Positions 1-8,985 of a stretch of DNA of 64,000 bases are shown one piece after another. The notes beneath the pieces were generated by a model. That model had not been told where the DNA came from. It saw only the letters and a list, made by a program, of their open reading frames with translations, and did not search any database. The stretch is taken from assembly GCF_001053095.1 (NCBI RefSeq), contig NZ_CGBP01000002.1, forward strand, positions 124,001 through 188,000. Reading direction: 5' to 3'. The stretch's first letter is position 1. Each line of letters opens with the position of its first letter. The stretch is from Yersinia similis. GTDB taxonomy: Bacteria > Pseudomonadota > Gammaproteobacteria > Enterobacterales > Enterobacteriaceae. Both the position numbers and the translations under genes were made by a program.

Positions 1-1287
1 ATTACCCTCACCACCAGAAAGATAGCTTGGTAATGTTATCTGCCAATTATTGCCGCTGCCGGTTATTTTTCCACCCGCTAGCGTTAAAGCACTGGCTTCC
101 CATTCGATACGATCAATACCTTGTTGTGCTGTGGCATTTACCACTAATGGCATTGTTTGTCTTGCAGCACCACTAACACGTCCTGGCAACTCTAGGGTAA
201 CCAAATTCTGCTTACGGTATTTCATAACAATCTGATTATTACGGTCGACCAGATTATAGCGGCTACCCATTAAGCTACGTTTAATTGCGACTGCATCAGA
301 ATCGAGCTGATGTGCCAGAGGAGTGCCAAATGCGTAGTTAAAACCAAGATTGAACCGAGTGTCATTCATTCCTGCGCGTCCCATCTTATGGTCGACACCA
401 ACAGTAAATAGAGGGATTGGGGTATAATTCACCCCCATAGTGACCGCAAGAGGGTTTTTCTGACGGTTATCCACCCCAAACAAGCCGACTTCATCACCAA
501 AATATTGTTCATATATCAGCTTCCCCCCCAATTGTGGCAACGTTGGCAGATAAGCTTCACTGCGTAAATCAAAGCCGTTTGCGACTTTTTCATCATACTT
601 ATCAAGATCTGGCGAATTTTTCCAACCACTGACACCAAAGTAACCGTTAGCTGCCAGATTAATAAAATCACGACCATATTCAGCACCGACGCCAATACGG
701 GTATGGCTATAGCTTGCATCATGATCAACAAACAGGTTGTAGCCCAGCATTTGCTGTGCAAAGAAATGACGCTGGCCCAAACCAAAGTTCAATGTCACAC
801 GGTCATCAATATAGCGGCCACCCAACTGAGTAAAGGTGAGTAAATCTGGGCTATCGGTCAGCGGCAGCAATACATCCAGTTGGCTACCTTTAAGGCTCAA
901 TTTTTCATCTAGATTTAGTTGTACTTTCGCACTGCCAAACTGATTAAACCACTTTTGCAATGCTTCATTACCTGCACTGGCGGCGGTACCGCGCGCAATG
1001 GAACTCGCTTGCTTGGCTGAGTCATCATTTGCCAATATTGATGCCAACCGTGTTGCTGCATTGGCGGTAGACTGTTCAGCCTGTGAGGTCGAGCGCGGTT
1101 TCTCATCCGAGGCTTCGACGGTTTCAGCCGCCATTACCGCAGGGGTAAAAGCAATACTCAAAGGAAATATGGCTTGGATTACAATGTTTGCCCAGACGAC
1201 TGATTTTGAAATTCGGGTTTTATTTAACTGCTTGTTTTTATTTAACTGCTTGGCTTGATGTAGTGATGATATGCGATAGAAGTTCAT
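1..1287 (-). CDS. Invasin/intimin-type inverse autotransporter (C-terminus outside window)
   Basis: The frame is open from ATG at 1287 to the window edge: 429 codons, no stop. A GGAG lies 11 bases before the start. The N-terminus is an extended, lysine-rich signal peptide (about residues 1-54, ending near AVMAAE). Residues about 70-330 match the conserved invasin/intimin beta-domain, with blocks such as GNEALQKWF, LLPLTDS, FGLGQRHF, NLFVDHD and RIGVGAEY. After about residue 340 comes the linker (YNLVDRNN, VMKYRK) and the first Ig-like segment. No LysM domain was seen. Family members insert a 12-strand barrel in the outer membrane and export Ig-like domains used in adhesion or invasion. The passenger domain is not visible, so the ligand cannot be guessed. 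An 18-bp tandem repeat lies in the signal-peptide region. Confidence 0.9.
   Translation of the reverse strand, partial: MNFYRISSLHQAKQLNKNKQLNKTRISKSVVWANIVIQAIFPLSIAFTPAVMAAETVEASDEKPRSTSQAEQSTANAATRLASILANDDSAKQASSIARGTAASAGNEALQKWFNQFGSAKVQLNLDEKLSLKGSQLDVLLPLTDSPDLLTFTQLGGRYIDDRVTLNFGLGQRHFFAQQMLGYNLFVDHDASYSHTRIGVGAEYGRDFINLAANGYFGVSGWKNSPDLDKYDEKVANGFDLRSEAYLPTLPQLGGKLIYEQYFGDEVGLFGVDNRQKNPLAVTMGVNYTPIPLFTVGVDHKMGRAGMNDTRFNLGFNYAFGTPLAHQLDSDAVAIKRSLMGSRYNLVDRNNQIVMKYRKQNLVTLELPGRVSGAARQTMPLVVNATAQQGIDRIEWEASALTLAGGKITGSGNNWQITLPSYLSGGEGN
1217..1252. repeat. 18-bp tandem repeat (2 units) in invasin signal peptide
   Basis: Two near-identical 18-base units (1217-1234 and 1235-1252) encode KQLNKN and KQLNKT on the minus strand. 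The unit is a multiple of three, so copy-number change would lengthen the signal peptide without a frameshift. Confidence 0.75.
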
Positions 1288-1916
1288 ACTTACCTAATAC
1301 TCCATAAATTAAGAATTAATAATAAAATAACCAGATGTGCTTATTCGGGTTTTATTTATGAATTAAGTGGCATTAACCCGGCATGTCAAATACGGGAGGT
1401 TCGCCATAAAATGGTGAAATTATTGTTGTGATTGAGGGATGCGAGTGAGTATTTATTGGCAAGAGAAAAATCAGTCATATTAAGGCTCGTCGGTATTAGC
1501 ATCTCATGATCACGAGTAAATATGAATAATTTAATGGCTTTTAACTAATAAAACAGTCACTTACTGTATTGCTGTTATAGCAATTCATTGCGGCATCCAG
1601 TTGTTATGGAATAAATCACAAAAGACATATTGATAACACTATGAGTTAATTCAAGTAACAAATCTGATGAGCCATTAAACATCATGCAACATACTTTATA
1701 TATCGGAATGCAAGAGAACTTAACGTAGGAATCTTCCTATATAAAATTGTAGTTAAGATTTTTTATTACTATATTTTAAACTGCTTGCTGTAAAATGACG
1801 TTAATTTCATAAGCAAAAATTACATTTAAAAAAGTCAATCTGGCATTTTTATGAAAATTAATACACATATTAATAATGAGTGTTCTCTATTAATTTTGGC
1901 TAAATATACGGTGGTC
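1288..1916. other. AT-rich intergenic region upstream of the invasin-like gene
   Basis: About 630 bases of AT-rich DNA. It must hold the promoter of the invasin-like gene, but no operator is recognised with confidence. No convincing ORF. Confidence 0.4.
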
Positions 1917-2132
1917 TATACCCAAGTTACTTCAAGATGCAGGTAGGCAGCAACCGAGTAACAAATGGGTCGGGGATCCATTTGAACAGCATTTATGCTG
2001 CCCGCAGGGTGAGTCTCAGGGACGAGGCTCATTAATCCCCAGGAGCTTATTTCTTTTTAAGATTAACAACACTAAGTAACAGGGGTGAGCAAGGGCAGCT
2101 AACCCCCTGCATCTTGAAGGGCGGCGGGTATA
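1917..2132. repeat. ERIC-type repeat with an internal insertion of about 70 bp
   Basis: The ends are inverted (TATACCC... and ...GGGTATA), with matching ATGCAGG/CCTGCAT blocks. The ERIC core CCCCAGGAGCTTA is present near 2037, followed by the matching CAGGGGTGAGC near 2082. Between the left arm and the core lies an extra segment of about 70 bases (roughly 1962-2034) that is absent from the ERIC at 60400. Long ERICs of this kind are known in yersiniae. Confidence 0.8.
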
Positions 2133-2200
2133 ACATGCTTAGCGGGAAAGAGGCCAAAGCGGCGGGAAGCGCGGAGCCAGTATCAACCCCGTGGTTATTG

Positions 2201-2260
2201 TTCATATAGCCATCGTTCATATAGCCATCGTTCATATAGCCATCGTTCATGTGACCATCG
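2201..2260. repeat. 15-bp tandem repeat, four units
   Basis: The unit TTCATATAGCCATCG occurs at 2201-2215, 2216-2230 and 2231-2245, with a diverged fourth copy at 2246-2260. It lies between an ERIC element and the transporter at 2476. A minus-strand frame through it would read (MNDGY)n, but no gene is supported there. It is a plausible variable-number locus. Confidence 0.85.
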
Positions 2261-2475
2261 AAGAATGGCTGATTCAGTGATTTTCTGCACATAAAATAAC
2301 CAATTATTGCCAAATTTGTTGATGATAAGTTAATTATACGTTAACGATGTGTGATTGAGATCGGGTGTGGACGATGCGATTGACCCAGATTTCATTTTTT
2401 AATGCCCTTATTGGCCTGACCTTTAGTCCTTCTAGTCGTCATCCGTTAGCTATGTCACTAATACGGAGGTCCAAT

Positions 2476-3780
2476 ATGTCGAACTTTAACCACTACCCAG
2501 ACTCCACGCTTAATTCTGCTATTAAGAAAGCGTGGTACCGGCTGATGCCACTGATGTTTATTATGTATTTCGTTGCCTTTATTGACCGGATAAATGTTGG
2601 TTTTGCTAAAGATGCGATGTCTGCCGATATCGGGTTGTCACAATCGGCTTTTGCCTTAGGGGCGGGAATTTTCTTTGCTGCTTATGCTCTCTTCGGTATC
2701 CCTGCAAATTTAATGATGAATAAGTTAGGTGCCAAGGTATGGCTAAGCTCAACAACGGTGGTCTGGGGGCTGCTGTCCGCCGGTACCGGTTTGGTTAGCA
2801 ACGAGTACCAATTTGTTATCCTACGCTTTCTACTGGGTGTTGCGGAGGCGGGCTTCTATCCTGGCATACTTTTACTGGCGTCGATTTATTTCCCTAACAA
2901 GATCCGGGCATCGGTCATTGGTATCTTCGTCCTTGGCGTACCCGCGGCGCTCACCTTGGGTTCACCCATTTCTGGCGCATTATTGGATATGCAAGGTTTT
3001 CTGGGGCAACCGGGGTGGTTTTGGATGTTTCTGCTGGAGGGGGTGCCCGCCGTGGGGTTAGGTATTTTTGCTTTTTTCTACCTTGATGATAGCCCCGCCA
3101 CAGCCCGTTATCTTAATCCAGAAGAAAAACAGGCCCTTATCACCCAACTCAGTATTGAACAAAGTGATACCGAAAGCAGCAGTGTAAAAGCGGTATTACT
3201 CAGCCCTAAAGTTTGGCATCTGGCTTTGATTTACGGGACGATCCAAGTTGGTGTGTATGGTTTGATATTTTTCTTACCCTCGCAGGTCGCCACCTTGCTT
3301 GGCTCTACATTGGGATTCAAAGAATCACTGGTGGCAGCGATACCTTGGGCATTTTCCGCGTTAGGCGTGTATTACATTCCACGCTATGCCGATAGAAAAA
3401 CACATCGCCGTAACCCGATTGCGACGCTGAACCTGGTTGTCGCGGCGATAGGGCTGATCATTTCAGCTTACGCCAGCCCCGTATTGGCCATTGCAGCCCT
3501 GTGCCTTTGCGCCATTGGCTTTTTAGCCGTACAGCCTATTTTTTGGACATTCCCTGCACAGATTCTTTCAGGGAAAGCATTAGCGGCGGGCATCGGATTT
3601 TGTACGACTATGGGGGCATTTTTCAGTTTTCTGGCGCCGATAATCAGAGTTGAAGCCGAAAGCCTGTTCAACAGCCCACCCGCCGGTCTGATAACACTTT
3701 CACTGTTCTCGCTGCTGTCTGCCACGTTAATCTTTTCGTTAAAGTTTTGGCCTTCAAAGGCAACGGCTGAGGTTATCTAA
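2476..3780 (+). CDS. MFS transporter, ACS family (probable sugar-acid importer)
   Basis: A 434-residue major facilitator with about 12 membrane segments. The start is set at ATG 2476 because GGAGGT sits 8 bases upstream; an in-frame extension to 2365 has no ribosome site. The N-terminal motif FIDRINVGFAKD is typical of the anion:cation symporter family (tartrate, glucarate, galactarate and phthalate carriers). It lies upstream of an SDR, an FAH hydrolase, an L-fuconate dehydratase and lldD, all on the same strand but separated by one opposing gene and about 460 bases. I infer uptake of L-fuconate or a related aldonate. Family call is firm; substrate is inferred from context. Confidence 0.85.
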   Translation: MSNFNHYPDSTLNSAIKKAWYRLMPLMFIMYFVAFIDRINVGFAKDAMSADIGLSQSAFALGAGIFFAAYALFGIPANLMMNKLGAKVWLSSTTVVWGLLSAGTGLVSNEYQFVILRFLLGVAEAGFYPGILLLASIYFPNKIRASVIGIFVLGVPAALTLGSPISGALLDMQGFLGQPGWFWMFLLEGVPAVGLGIFAFFYLDDSPATARYLNPEEKQALITQLSIEQSDTESSSVKAVLLSPKVWHLALIYGTIQVGVYGLIFFLPSQVATLLGSTLGFKESLVAAIPWAFSALGVYYIPRYADRKTHRRNPIATLNLVVAAIGLIISAYASPVLAIAALCLCAIGFLAVQPIFWTFPAQILSGKALAAGIGFCTTMGAFFSFLAPIIRVEAESLFNSPPAGLITLSLFSLLSATLIFSLKFWPSKATAEVI

Positions 3781-3788
3781 CCCGCGAA

Positions 3789-4214
3789 TTATAAGAATCG
3801 CCGATCATGATCCGCTTTTAACGTCCTGACGGCATCATAGCGGCCAAATAAACGGTAGCGGTTAAGGGCAATGCCATCATAGCATCCATCACGTAACGGA
3901 CGCGGGAAGATACGCAACACACTGAGTATTCGCCATGGCCACGGTAAGTTTGCTATTACGCGGAAGATAGCCTCGGAACGCAGATAAACCTGTTGATTTT
4001 CAATCAGTACGAGGGTGTTAATTTTCTCAGTTGGCAACCCCGCCCATTCCAACAATGCGCGGCCTTTTTTCGATTGTACGGCGGACAGACGCACGGTGTG
4101 GTGGCGGTCATGGCGAATAAGAAAATTAACCCAGCCAGTACACAACGCGCAGACACCATCATAAATGATGACGCGTTCACCTGGCTTGATATAGGGCAGC
4201 GGAGCGGACACCAC
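3789..4214 (-). CDS. DCC (DUF393) family thiol-disulfide oxidoreductase
   Basis: A 141-residue protein with the family's DGVCALC motif near residues 19-25, the D-x-x-C-x-x-C redox signature of the YuxK/DCC group. These are small cytosolic proteins of mostly unknown physiological role. Two GTG codons compete as start (4214 and 4211). AGGAGG lies only 3 bases before the first and 6 before the second, so 4211 may be the true start. An ATG at 4216 is out of frame. The gene is convergent with the transporter, ending 8 bases from it, and lies inside the putative fuconate cluster. No functional link to that pathway is evident. Confidence 0.8.
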   Translation of the reverse strand: MVSAPLPYIKPGERVIIYDGVCALCTGWVNFLIRHDRHHTVRLSAVQSKKGRALLEWAGLPTEKINTLVLIENQQVYLRSEAIFRVIANLPWPWRILSVLRIFPRPLRDGCYDGIALNRYRLFGRYDAVRTLKADHDRRFL

Positions 4215-4674
4215 ATACCTCCTGAGAGCGTTTAACTATGTTCGAAAAGTTAGCTACGTTCGAAAAGTTTAACGACGTTCGAAAATTGTGGTCACTGTTT
4301 TTTATTACGGTCACCGTGTTTTATTACGTTTATTACGTTTATTACGTTTATTACGGTCACAGTCTTCAAATGCGTTTTTATGGTTTTTTTGGCAGTAAGG
4401 GTATCACGCGTTTCGAACGCAGTGGATCAGTTATTTGTCTGTATTTTATGTTTTTTTGATCGGGTCTGGTCATCAAAATACATCCTAAGTTAAGCGATTC
4501 AGCGTGCATTTATAGGGTATAAATATTGCTGATTTGTTCTTTGTATGTAAATAATTGGTTAAATATTGAGCGAATTTAACGGCTGCGCTGATAAATATGT
4601 TAGCAAAAAGATCTGTCTTCAAACGTTTTACCCTTCGTGACCTGACCATTAGACCTTGAAGCCGGGGAATAACG
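4215..4674. other. Intergenic region with degenerate repeats
   Basis: 460 bases between the DCC gene and the SDR gene. It starts with about three imperfect copies of a roughly 19-base unit containing ACGTTCGAAAA (4240-4288), followed by a 9-bp tandem repeat. The rest should include the promoter for the SDR-FAH-dehydratase operon; no operator is clear. The ORF here is repeat-driven and not believed. Confidence 0.5.
4320..4355. repeat. 9-bp tandem repeat, four units
   Basis: TTTATTACG is repeated four times without interruption (4320-4328, 4329-4337, 4338-4346, 4347-4355). A near copy lies just upstream at about 4300. It is likely to vary in copy number between strains. Confidence 0.9.
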
Positions 4675-5415
4675 ATGAATCTGAAAGGGAAGAAAGCCCT
4701 GATCACTGCTGCCGGGCAGGGGATCGGCTTCAAAACAGCCACGTTGTTTGCCCGCAAAGGTGCAGAAGTGATTGCTAGTGATATCAATATCGCTGCGTTG
4801 TCCAACATTCCGGGTATAACGGCAATGTCATTGGATGTGACTGACGCGTTGGCTATCAACGATGTGGCGCAGGAAATCGGCTCGATAGACGTGCTGTTTA
4901 ACTGTGCTGGCGTGGTACACAGCGGCGATATTCTCACCTGTAGCGATCAGGAGTGGCAGTTCGCGCTAGATCTCAACGTCACCGCCATGTTCCATATGAT
5001 CCGTGCCTTTCTACCTGGGATGATCGCGTGCCATCAGGGTTCTATCATCAATATGTCTTCGGTCGCTTCAAGTATTAAAGGGGTATCGAATCGTTTTGCC
5101 TATAGCACTTCTAAAGCCGCGGTAATTGGTCTGACGCGTTCTGTTGCTGCGGATTATGTCACGCAGGGCATCCGCTGTAATGCCATTTGCCCCGGAACAG
5201 TTGAATCTCCTTCTCTGCGTCAGCGGATTGCAGTGCAGGCACACGCCGAAGGCCGCAGCGAAGCTGATGTCTTTCAGGCATTCGCTGCACGTCAACCGAT
5301 TGGCCGTATCGGCAAAGCAGAAGAGATAGCGCAATTGGCATTGTATCTGGCCTCGGACGCCAGCGCTTATACCACCGGCACGGTACATATTATCGACGGA
5401 GGCTGGAGCAATTAA
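4675..5415 (+). CDS. SDR-family dehydrogenase, probable 2-keto-3-deoxy-L-fuconate dehydrogenase
   Basis: A 246-residue classical short-chain dehydrogenase. The nucleotide-binding loop is seen as AAGQGIG (residues 13-19), NCAG lies near residue 81, and the catalytic Ser...Tyr-x-x-x-Lys (YSTSK) lies near 143-147. The Asp in ASDIN after the second beta strand suggests NAD preference. GGGGAA precedes the ATG. It is followed after 47 bases by an FAH-family hydrolase and then an L-fuconate dehydratase. In the Xanthomonas L-fucose pathway an SDR oxidises 2-keto-3-deoxy-L-fuconate to the 2,4-diketo acid, which fits here. The exact substrate is inferred from the neighbours. Confidence 0.85.
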   Translation: MNLKGKKALITAAGQGIGFKTATLFARKGAEVIASDINIAALSNIPGITAMSLDVTDALAINDVAQEIGSIDVLFNCAGVVHSGDILTCSDQEWQFALDLNVTAMFHMIRAFLPGMIACHQGSIINMSSVASSIKGVSNRFAYSTSKAAVIGLTRSVAADYVTQGIRCNAICPGTVESPSLRQRIAVQAHAEGRSEADVFQAFAARQPIGRIGKAEEIAQLALYLASDASAYTTGTVHIIDGGWSN

Positions 5416-5462
5416 TATTTAGCGACCGTCATGGGTATTCAGTCAGTTCTGAGGAGAACGAC

Positions 5463-6305
5463 ATGAAACTATTACGTTATGGTCCAGTCGGCGAGGAGCG
5501 CCCGGCGTTACTTGATGAGTGGGGAGAAATTCGTGATCTCTCGGCACATATTGACGATATCAGTGGCAAGTTTTTACTGCCTGCGACGCTGTACAAACTG
5601 CGTCAGTTGGATACCGCCAGCCTGCCATTAATTCGGGGTGAGCAACGCCTCGGTGCTTGCGTGGGTCATGTCGGTAAATTTATCTGTATTGGTCTGAACT
5701 ATGCCGATCATGCTGCTGAAACGGGGGCGGAAATCCCACAAGAGCCGGTGATCTTCAATAAGTGGACCAGCGCCATTATTGGTCCGAATGACGATATAGA
5801 AATCCCGCGAAACTCAGTGAAAACCGACTGGGAAGTTGAACTAGGGGTGGTGATCGGCACCGGCGGGCGATATATCTGTGAGGCCAACGCCATGTCTCAC
5901 GTTGCTGGTTATTGCGTGGTCAACGATATTTCCGAGCGTGAGTTCCAGTTTGAGCATGGCGGCACTTGGGATAAAGGGAAGGGGTGCGATACTTTCGGCC
6001 CGATTGGACCGTGGCTGGTAACCTGCGATGAAATACCCGATCCACATCAGCTAGGGTTGTGGTTAGACGTTGACGGCAGGCGCTATCAAAATGGCAGTAC
6101 CCGCACCATGATTTTCAAAATCCCGCAAATAATCAGTTATCTAAGCCGCTTTATGAGTTTGCAATCCGGGGATGTGATTTCTACCGGGACCCCACCTGGC
6201 GTGGGCCTTGGGCAAAAACCGCCCGTCTATTTACATGCAGGGCAGATAATGCGTTTGGGTATCGAAGGTCTGGGAGAACAGCGCCAGAAAACGATACAAG
6301 CTTAG
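5463..6305 (+). CDS. Fumarylacetoacetate hydrolase family protein, probable 2,4-diketo-3-deoxy-L-fuconate hydrolase
   Basis: A 280-residue FAH-superfamily enzyme. The N-terminal small domain covers about residues 1-65. The FAH fold includes GLNYADHAAETG (near 78-89), the metal-binding E-x-E in DWEVELGVVIG (near 122-132) and the substrate-loop signature TGTPPGVGLG (near 241-250). GAGGAG lies 7 bases before the ATG. In the fuconate route this family cleaves 2,4-diketo-3-deoxy-L-fuconate to pyruvate and L-lactate. The dehydratase starts 26 bases downstream and lldD follows, which supports that substrate over homoprotocatechuate-type ones. Family call is strong; substrate is inferred. Confidence 0.87.
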   Translation: MKLLRYGPVGEERPALLDEWGEIRDLSAHIDDISGKFLLPATLYKLRQLDTASLPLIRGEQRLGACVGHVGKFICIGLNYADHAAETGAEIPQEPVIFNKWTSAIIGPNDDIEIPRNSVKTDWEVELGVVIGTGGRYICEANAMSHVAGYCVVNDISEREFQFEHGGTWDKGKGCDTFGPIGPWLVTCDEIPDPHQLGLWLDVDGRRYQNGSTRTMIFKIPQIISYLSRFMSLQSGDVISTGTPPGVGLGQKPPVYLHAGQIMRLGIEGLGEQRQKTIQA

Positions 6306-6331
6306 CACTCAAGCAAACGGAGAGGTTAACC

Positions 6332-7609
6332 ATGACAATAATCACTGCATTACGCACTGAGGATGTACGCTTTCCCACCTCATTGGAATTAGATGGCTCG
6401 GATGCAATGAATCCCGATCCTGACTATTCAGCAGCCTATGTGATTTTAGACACCGATAATCCGGCCCTCAGTGGCCACGGTCTGACGTTCACCATCGGAC
6501 GTGGTAATGAAATTTGCTGCGTGGCCATCCATGCATTGGAACATCTGATCGTTGGCCGTGATTTAGCATCAATTACTGCCAATATGGGCAAGTTTTGGCG
6601 TGAATTTACCAGCGACAGCCAGTTACGTTGGATCGGCCCGGAGAAAGGGGCGATTCATCTGGCAACTGGCGCGGTAATCAATGCGGTATGGGATTTATGG
6701 AGCAAGGCAGAGGGCAAACCGCTGTGGCGTTTAGTGGCCGATATGTCCCCTGAAGCGTTGGTACGCTGTATTGATTTTCGCTACATCACCGACTGTATTA
6801 CCCCGGAAGAGGCATTGGCGCTGTTGCAGCAGCGGGCGCATAACAAAGCCCTACGGCTGGAAAAACTGCAAGACGAAGGCTACCCTTGTTATACCACGTC
6901 AGCAGGCTGGCTGGGATATCCCGATGACAAGTTACGGCGCTTATGCCAGGACGCGGTGGATGCCGGTTTTGACTATTTGAAACTCAAAGTCGGGCGTGAT
7001 CTCGAAGACGATATTCGCCGGGTGCGCATTACCCGTGAGGTACTTGGTCCTGATCGTAAACTGATGATTGACGCCAATCAGATCTGGGAAACTAACGAGG
7101 CTATTTCGTGGGTGAATCAGCTCGCGTTTGCTGAACCGTGGTTTATTGAGGAACCCACGAATCCGGATGATATCGAAGGCCATCGTCGTATTCGTCAAGG
7201 TGTTGCTCCGGTTAAAGTGGCAACCGGCGAAATGTGTCAAAACCGCATTATGTTCAAGCAGTTCATCATGCGCGAAGCTATCGACGTGGTGCAGATAGAT
7301 GCCTGCCGGTTAGGCGGCGTCAACGAAGTGTTGGCGGTAATGCTGATGGCGGCAAAATACGATCTGCCAGTGTGCCCACATGCCGGTGGCGTCGGGTTAT
7401 GTGAGTATGTACAACACTTGGCGATGATTGACTATCTGTGTATTGCCGGGACGGATAAAGGGCGGGTGATAGAGTATGTCGATCACTTACATGAGCATTT
7501 TGTTCACCCGTGTGTGATTAAAAACGCGGCCTATATGCCACCGGAGCAACCGGGTTTCTCCATCGAAATGCATCAATCGTCGATAGAGAAGTACCGTTTT
7601 CGCGTTTAA
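6332..7609 (+). CDS. Enolase-superfamily L-fuconate dehydratase
   Basis: A 425-residue member of the mandelate-racemase branch of the enolase superfamily, of the length usual for L-fuconate dehydratases. Visible active-site elements are the K-x-K base in YLKLKVG (near 214-220), metal ligands in LMIDANQ (Asp near 246), WFIEEP (Glu near 272) and ATGEM (Glu near 299), and the second base His in CPHAGG (near 349). GGAGAG lies before the ATG. It dehydrates L-fuconate to 2-keto-3-deoxy-L-fuconate. It is third in a tight operon after the SDR and the FAH hydrolase. No L-fucose dehydrogenase or lactonase is seen in the window, so the cell may take up fuconate itself. Confidence 0.9.
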   Translation: MTIITALRTEDVRFPTSLELDGSDAMNPDPDYSAAYVILDTDNPALSGHGLTFTIGRGNEICCVAIHALEHLIVGRDLASITANMGKFWREFTSDSQLRWIGPEKGAIHLATGAVINAVWDLWSKAEGKPLWRLVADMSPEALVRCIDFRYITDCITPEEALALLQQRAHNKALRLEKLQDEGYPCYTTSAGWLGYPDDKLRRLCQDAVDAGFDYLKLKVGRDLEDDIRRVRITREVLGPDRKLMIDANQIWETNEAISWVNQLAFAEPWFIEEPTNPDDIEGHRRIRQGVAPVKVATGEMCQNRIMFKQFIMREAIDVVQIDACRLGGVNEVLAVMLMAAKYDLPVCPHAGGVGLCEYVQHLAMIDYLCIAGTDKGRVIEYVDHLHEHFVHPCVIKNAAYMPPEQPGFSIEMHQSSIEKYRFRV

Positions 7610-7734
7610 CGCCAGTGGTAGCGCAAATCAATACAACAAGTGGGGCCTACAAGCAGAACGGAGGATGAACGCAATCGCATCATGATAAGTATGATTGTTA
7701 TGATTAGCGAGATTGATAATCAAGTCAGACCAGT

Positions 7735-7794
7735 CAGTGACTGGGGTGAACGAAAGCAGCCAACACACCTGCAGCTTGAAGTATGACGGGTATA
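7735..7794. repeat. Partial ERIC element (right half only)
   Basis: The block AGTGACTGGGGTGAACGAA followed by CAGCCAAC, TGCAGCTTGAAGTATGACG and GGTATA is the right half of a Yersinia ERIC. The left half is not recognisable upstream. It lies 37 bases before lldD and may form part of its leader. Confidence 0.75.
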
Positions 7795-7830
7795 TCTTTA
7801 TCAACCATAACACCATCATGGACAGCGAAG

Positions 7831-8985
7831 ATGATCATTTCTGCCTCAACGGATTATCGTGCCGCAGCGCAGCGTAAATTGCCGCCGTTTCTTTTCCACT
7901 ACATCGACGGTGGTGCGTACAACGAACACACTCTACGGCGCAATACTGCCGATTTGGCTGATATCGCCCTGCGCCAGCGTGTGCTGAAGAACATGTCGGA
8001 ACTGAGTCTGGAAACACAGCTTTTCGGCGAGACGCAGGCAATGCCTGTTGTCCTTGGGCCAGTCGGTCTGAGCGGCATGTATGCACGGCGTGGTGAAGTG
8101 CAGGCTGCGCGGGCGGCGGATAAAAAAGGTATCCCTTTCACCCTCTCAACCCTTTCGGTTTGCCCTATCGAAGAGGTGGCTCCTGCCATTGCACGGCCAA
8201 TGTGGTTTCAGCTTTATGTCCTGAAAGATCGGGGTTTTATGCGTAATGCACTGACGCGTGCACAGGCCGCTGGCGTGAAGACGTTGGTGTTTACCGTAGA
8301 TATGCCGGTACCTGGCGCACGTTACCGCGATGCACACTCTGGTATGAGTGGGCCGAATGCTGCCGCTCGCCGCTTGCTTCAGGCGATAGCCCACCCACAG
8401 TGGGCTTGGGATGTGGGCTTAAACGGCAAGCCCCATGACTTGGGGAATATATCGGCCTATCTCGGTAAACCAACCACGTTGGAGGATTATATGGGTTGGA
8501 TAGCGACAAATTTCGACCCATCGATTTCGTGGAAAGATTTGGAGTGGGTACGTGAGTTCTGGCAAGGGCCGATGATCATTAAAGGTATTCTTGATCCGGA
8601 AGATGCCAAAGACGCAGTGAAATTTGGTGCTGATGGCATTGTGGTGTCAAACCACGGCGGGCGTCAGCTTGACGGTGTGCTCTCCACGGCTCGTGCCTTG
8701 CCAGCCATTGCAGATGCTGTCAAAGGGGATATCACTATTCTGGCTGATTCCGGCATCCGCACTGGGTTGGACGTCGTACGAATGATAGCGCTCGGCGCGG
8801 ATAGCGTGCTGTTAGGCCGTGCCTTTGTCTATGCTCTGGCCACCGCCGGAGAAGCCGGTGTTATCAATCTGCTGACGCTGATCGAGCAAGAGATGCGTGT
8901 GGCGATGACGTTGACCGGAGCGAAGCGAATTGCCGATATCAACCGAGATTCTTTGGCAGTAAGTGAACGGGGGCATAAGGAATGA
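7831..8985 (+). CDS. lldD: L-lactate dehydrogenase (FMN, respiratory)
   Basis: A 384-residue alpha-hydroxy-acid oxidase/dehydrogenase closely matching E. coli LldD over its whole length. It has [15 protein letters not shown] at the N-terminus, [13 protein letters not shown], the catalytic His segment [10 protein letters not shown] (near 271-280) and the FMN phosphate region [12 protein letters not shown]. The start at 7831 matches E. coli LldD (MIISA); an in-frame extension to 7783 is not supported. The enzyme oxidises L-lactate to pyruvate and passes electrons to quinone at the inner membrane. There is no lldP or lldR beside it. Its place after the fuconate genes fits disposal of the L-lactate they release. 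The C-terminus is about 10 residues shorter than in E. coli. Confidence 0.95.
   Translation: MIISASTDYRAAAQRKLPPFLFHYIDGGAYNEHTLRRNTADLADIALRQRVLKNMSELSLETQLFGETQAMPVVLGPVGLSGMYARRGEVQAARAADKKGIPFTLSTLSVCPIEEVAPAIARPMWFQLYVLKDRGFMRNALTRAQAAGVKTLVFTVDMPVPGARYRDAHSGMSGPNAAARRLLQAIAHPQWAWDVGLNGKPHDLGNISAYLGKPTTLEDYMGWIATNFDPSISWKDLEWVREFWQGPMIIKGILDPEDAKDAVKFGADGIVVSNHGGRQLDGVLSTARALPAIADAVKGDITILADSGIRTGLDVVRMIALGADSVLLGRAFVYALATAGEAGVINLLTLIEQEMRVAMTLTGAKRIADINRDSLAVSERGHKE

Noticed and set aside
2047..2313. 88-codon minus-strand ORF with MNDGY repeats
   Set aside because: Produced by the ERIC element and the 15-bp repeat; no ribosome site and no family features.
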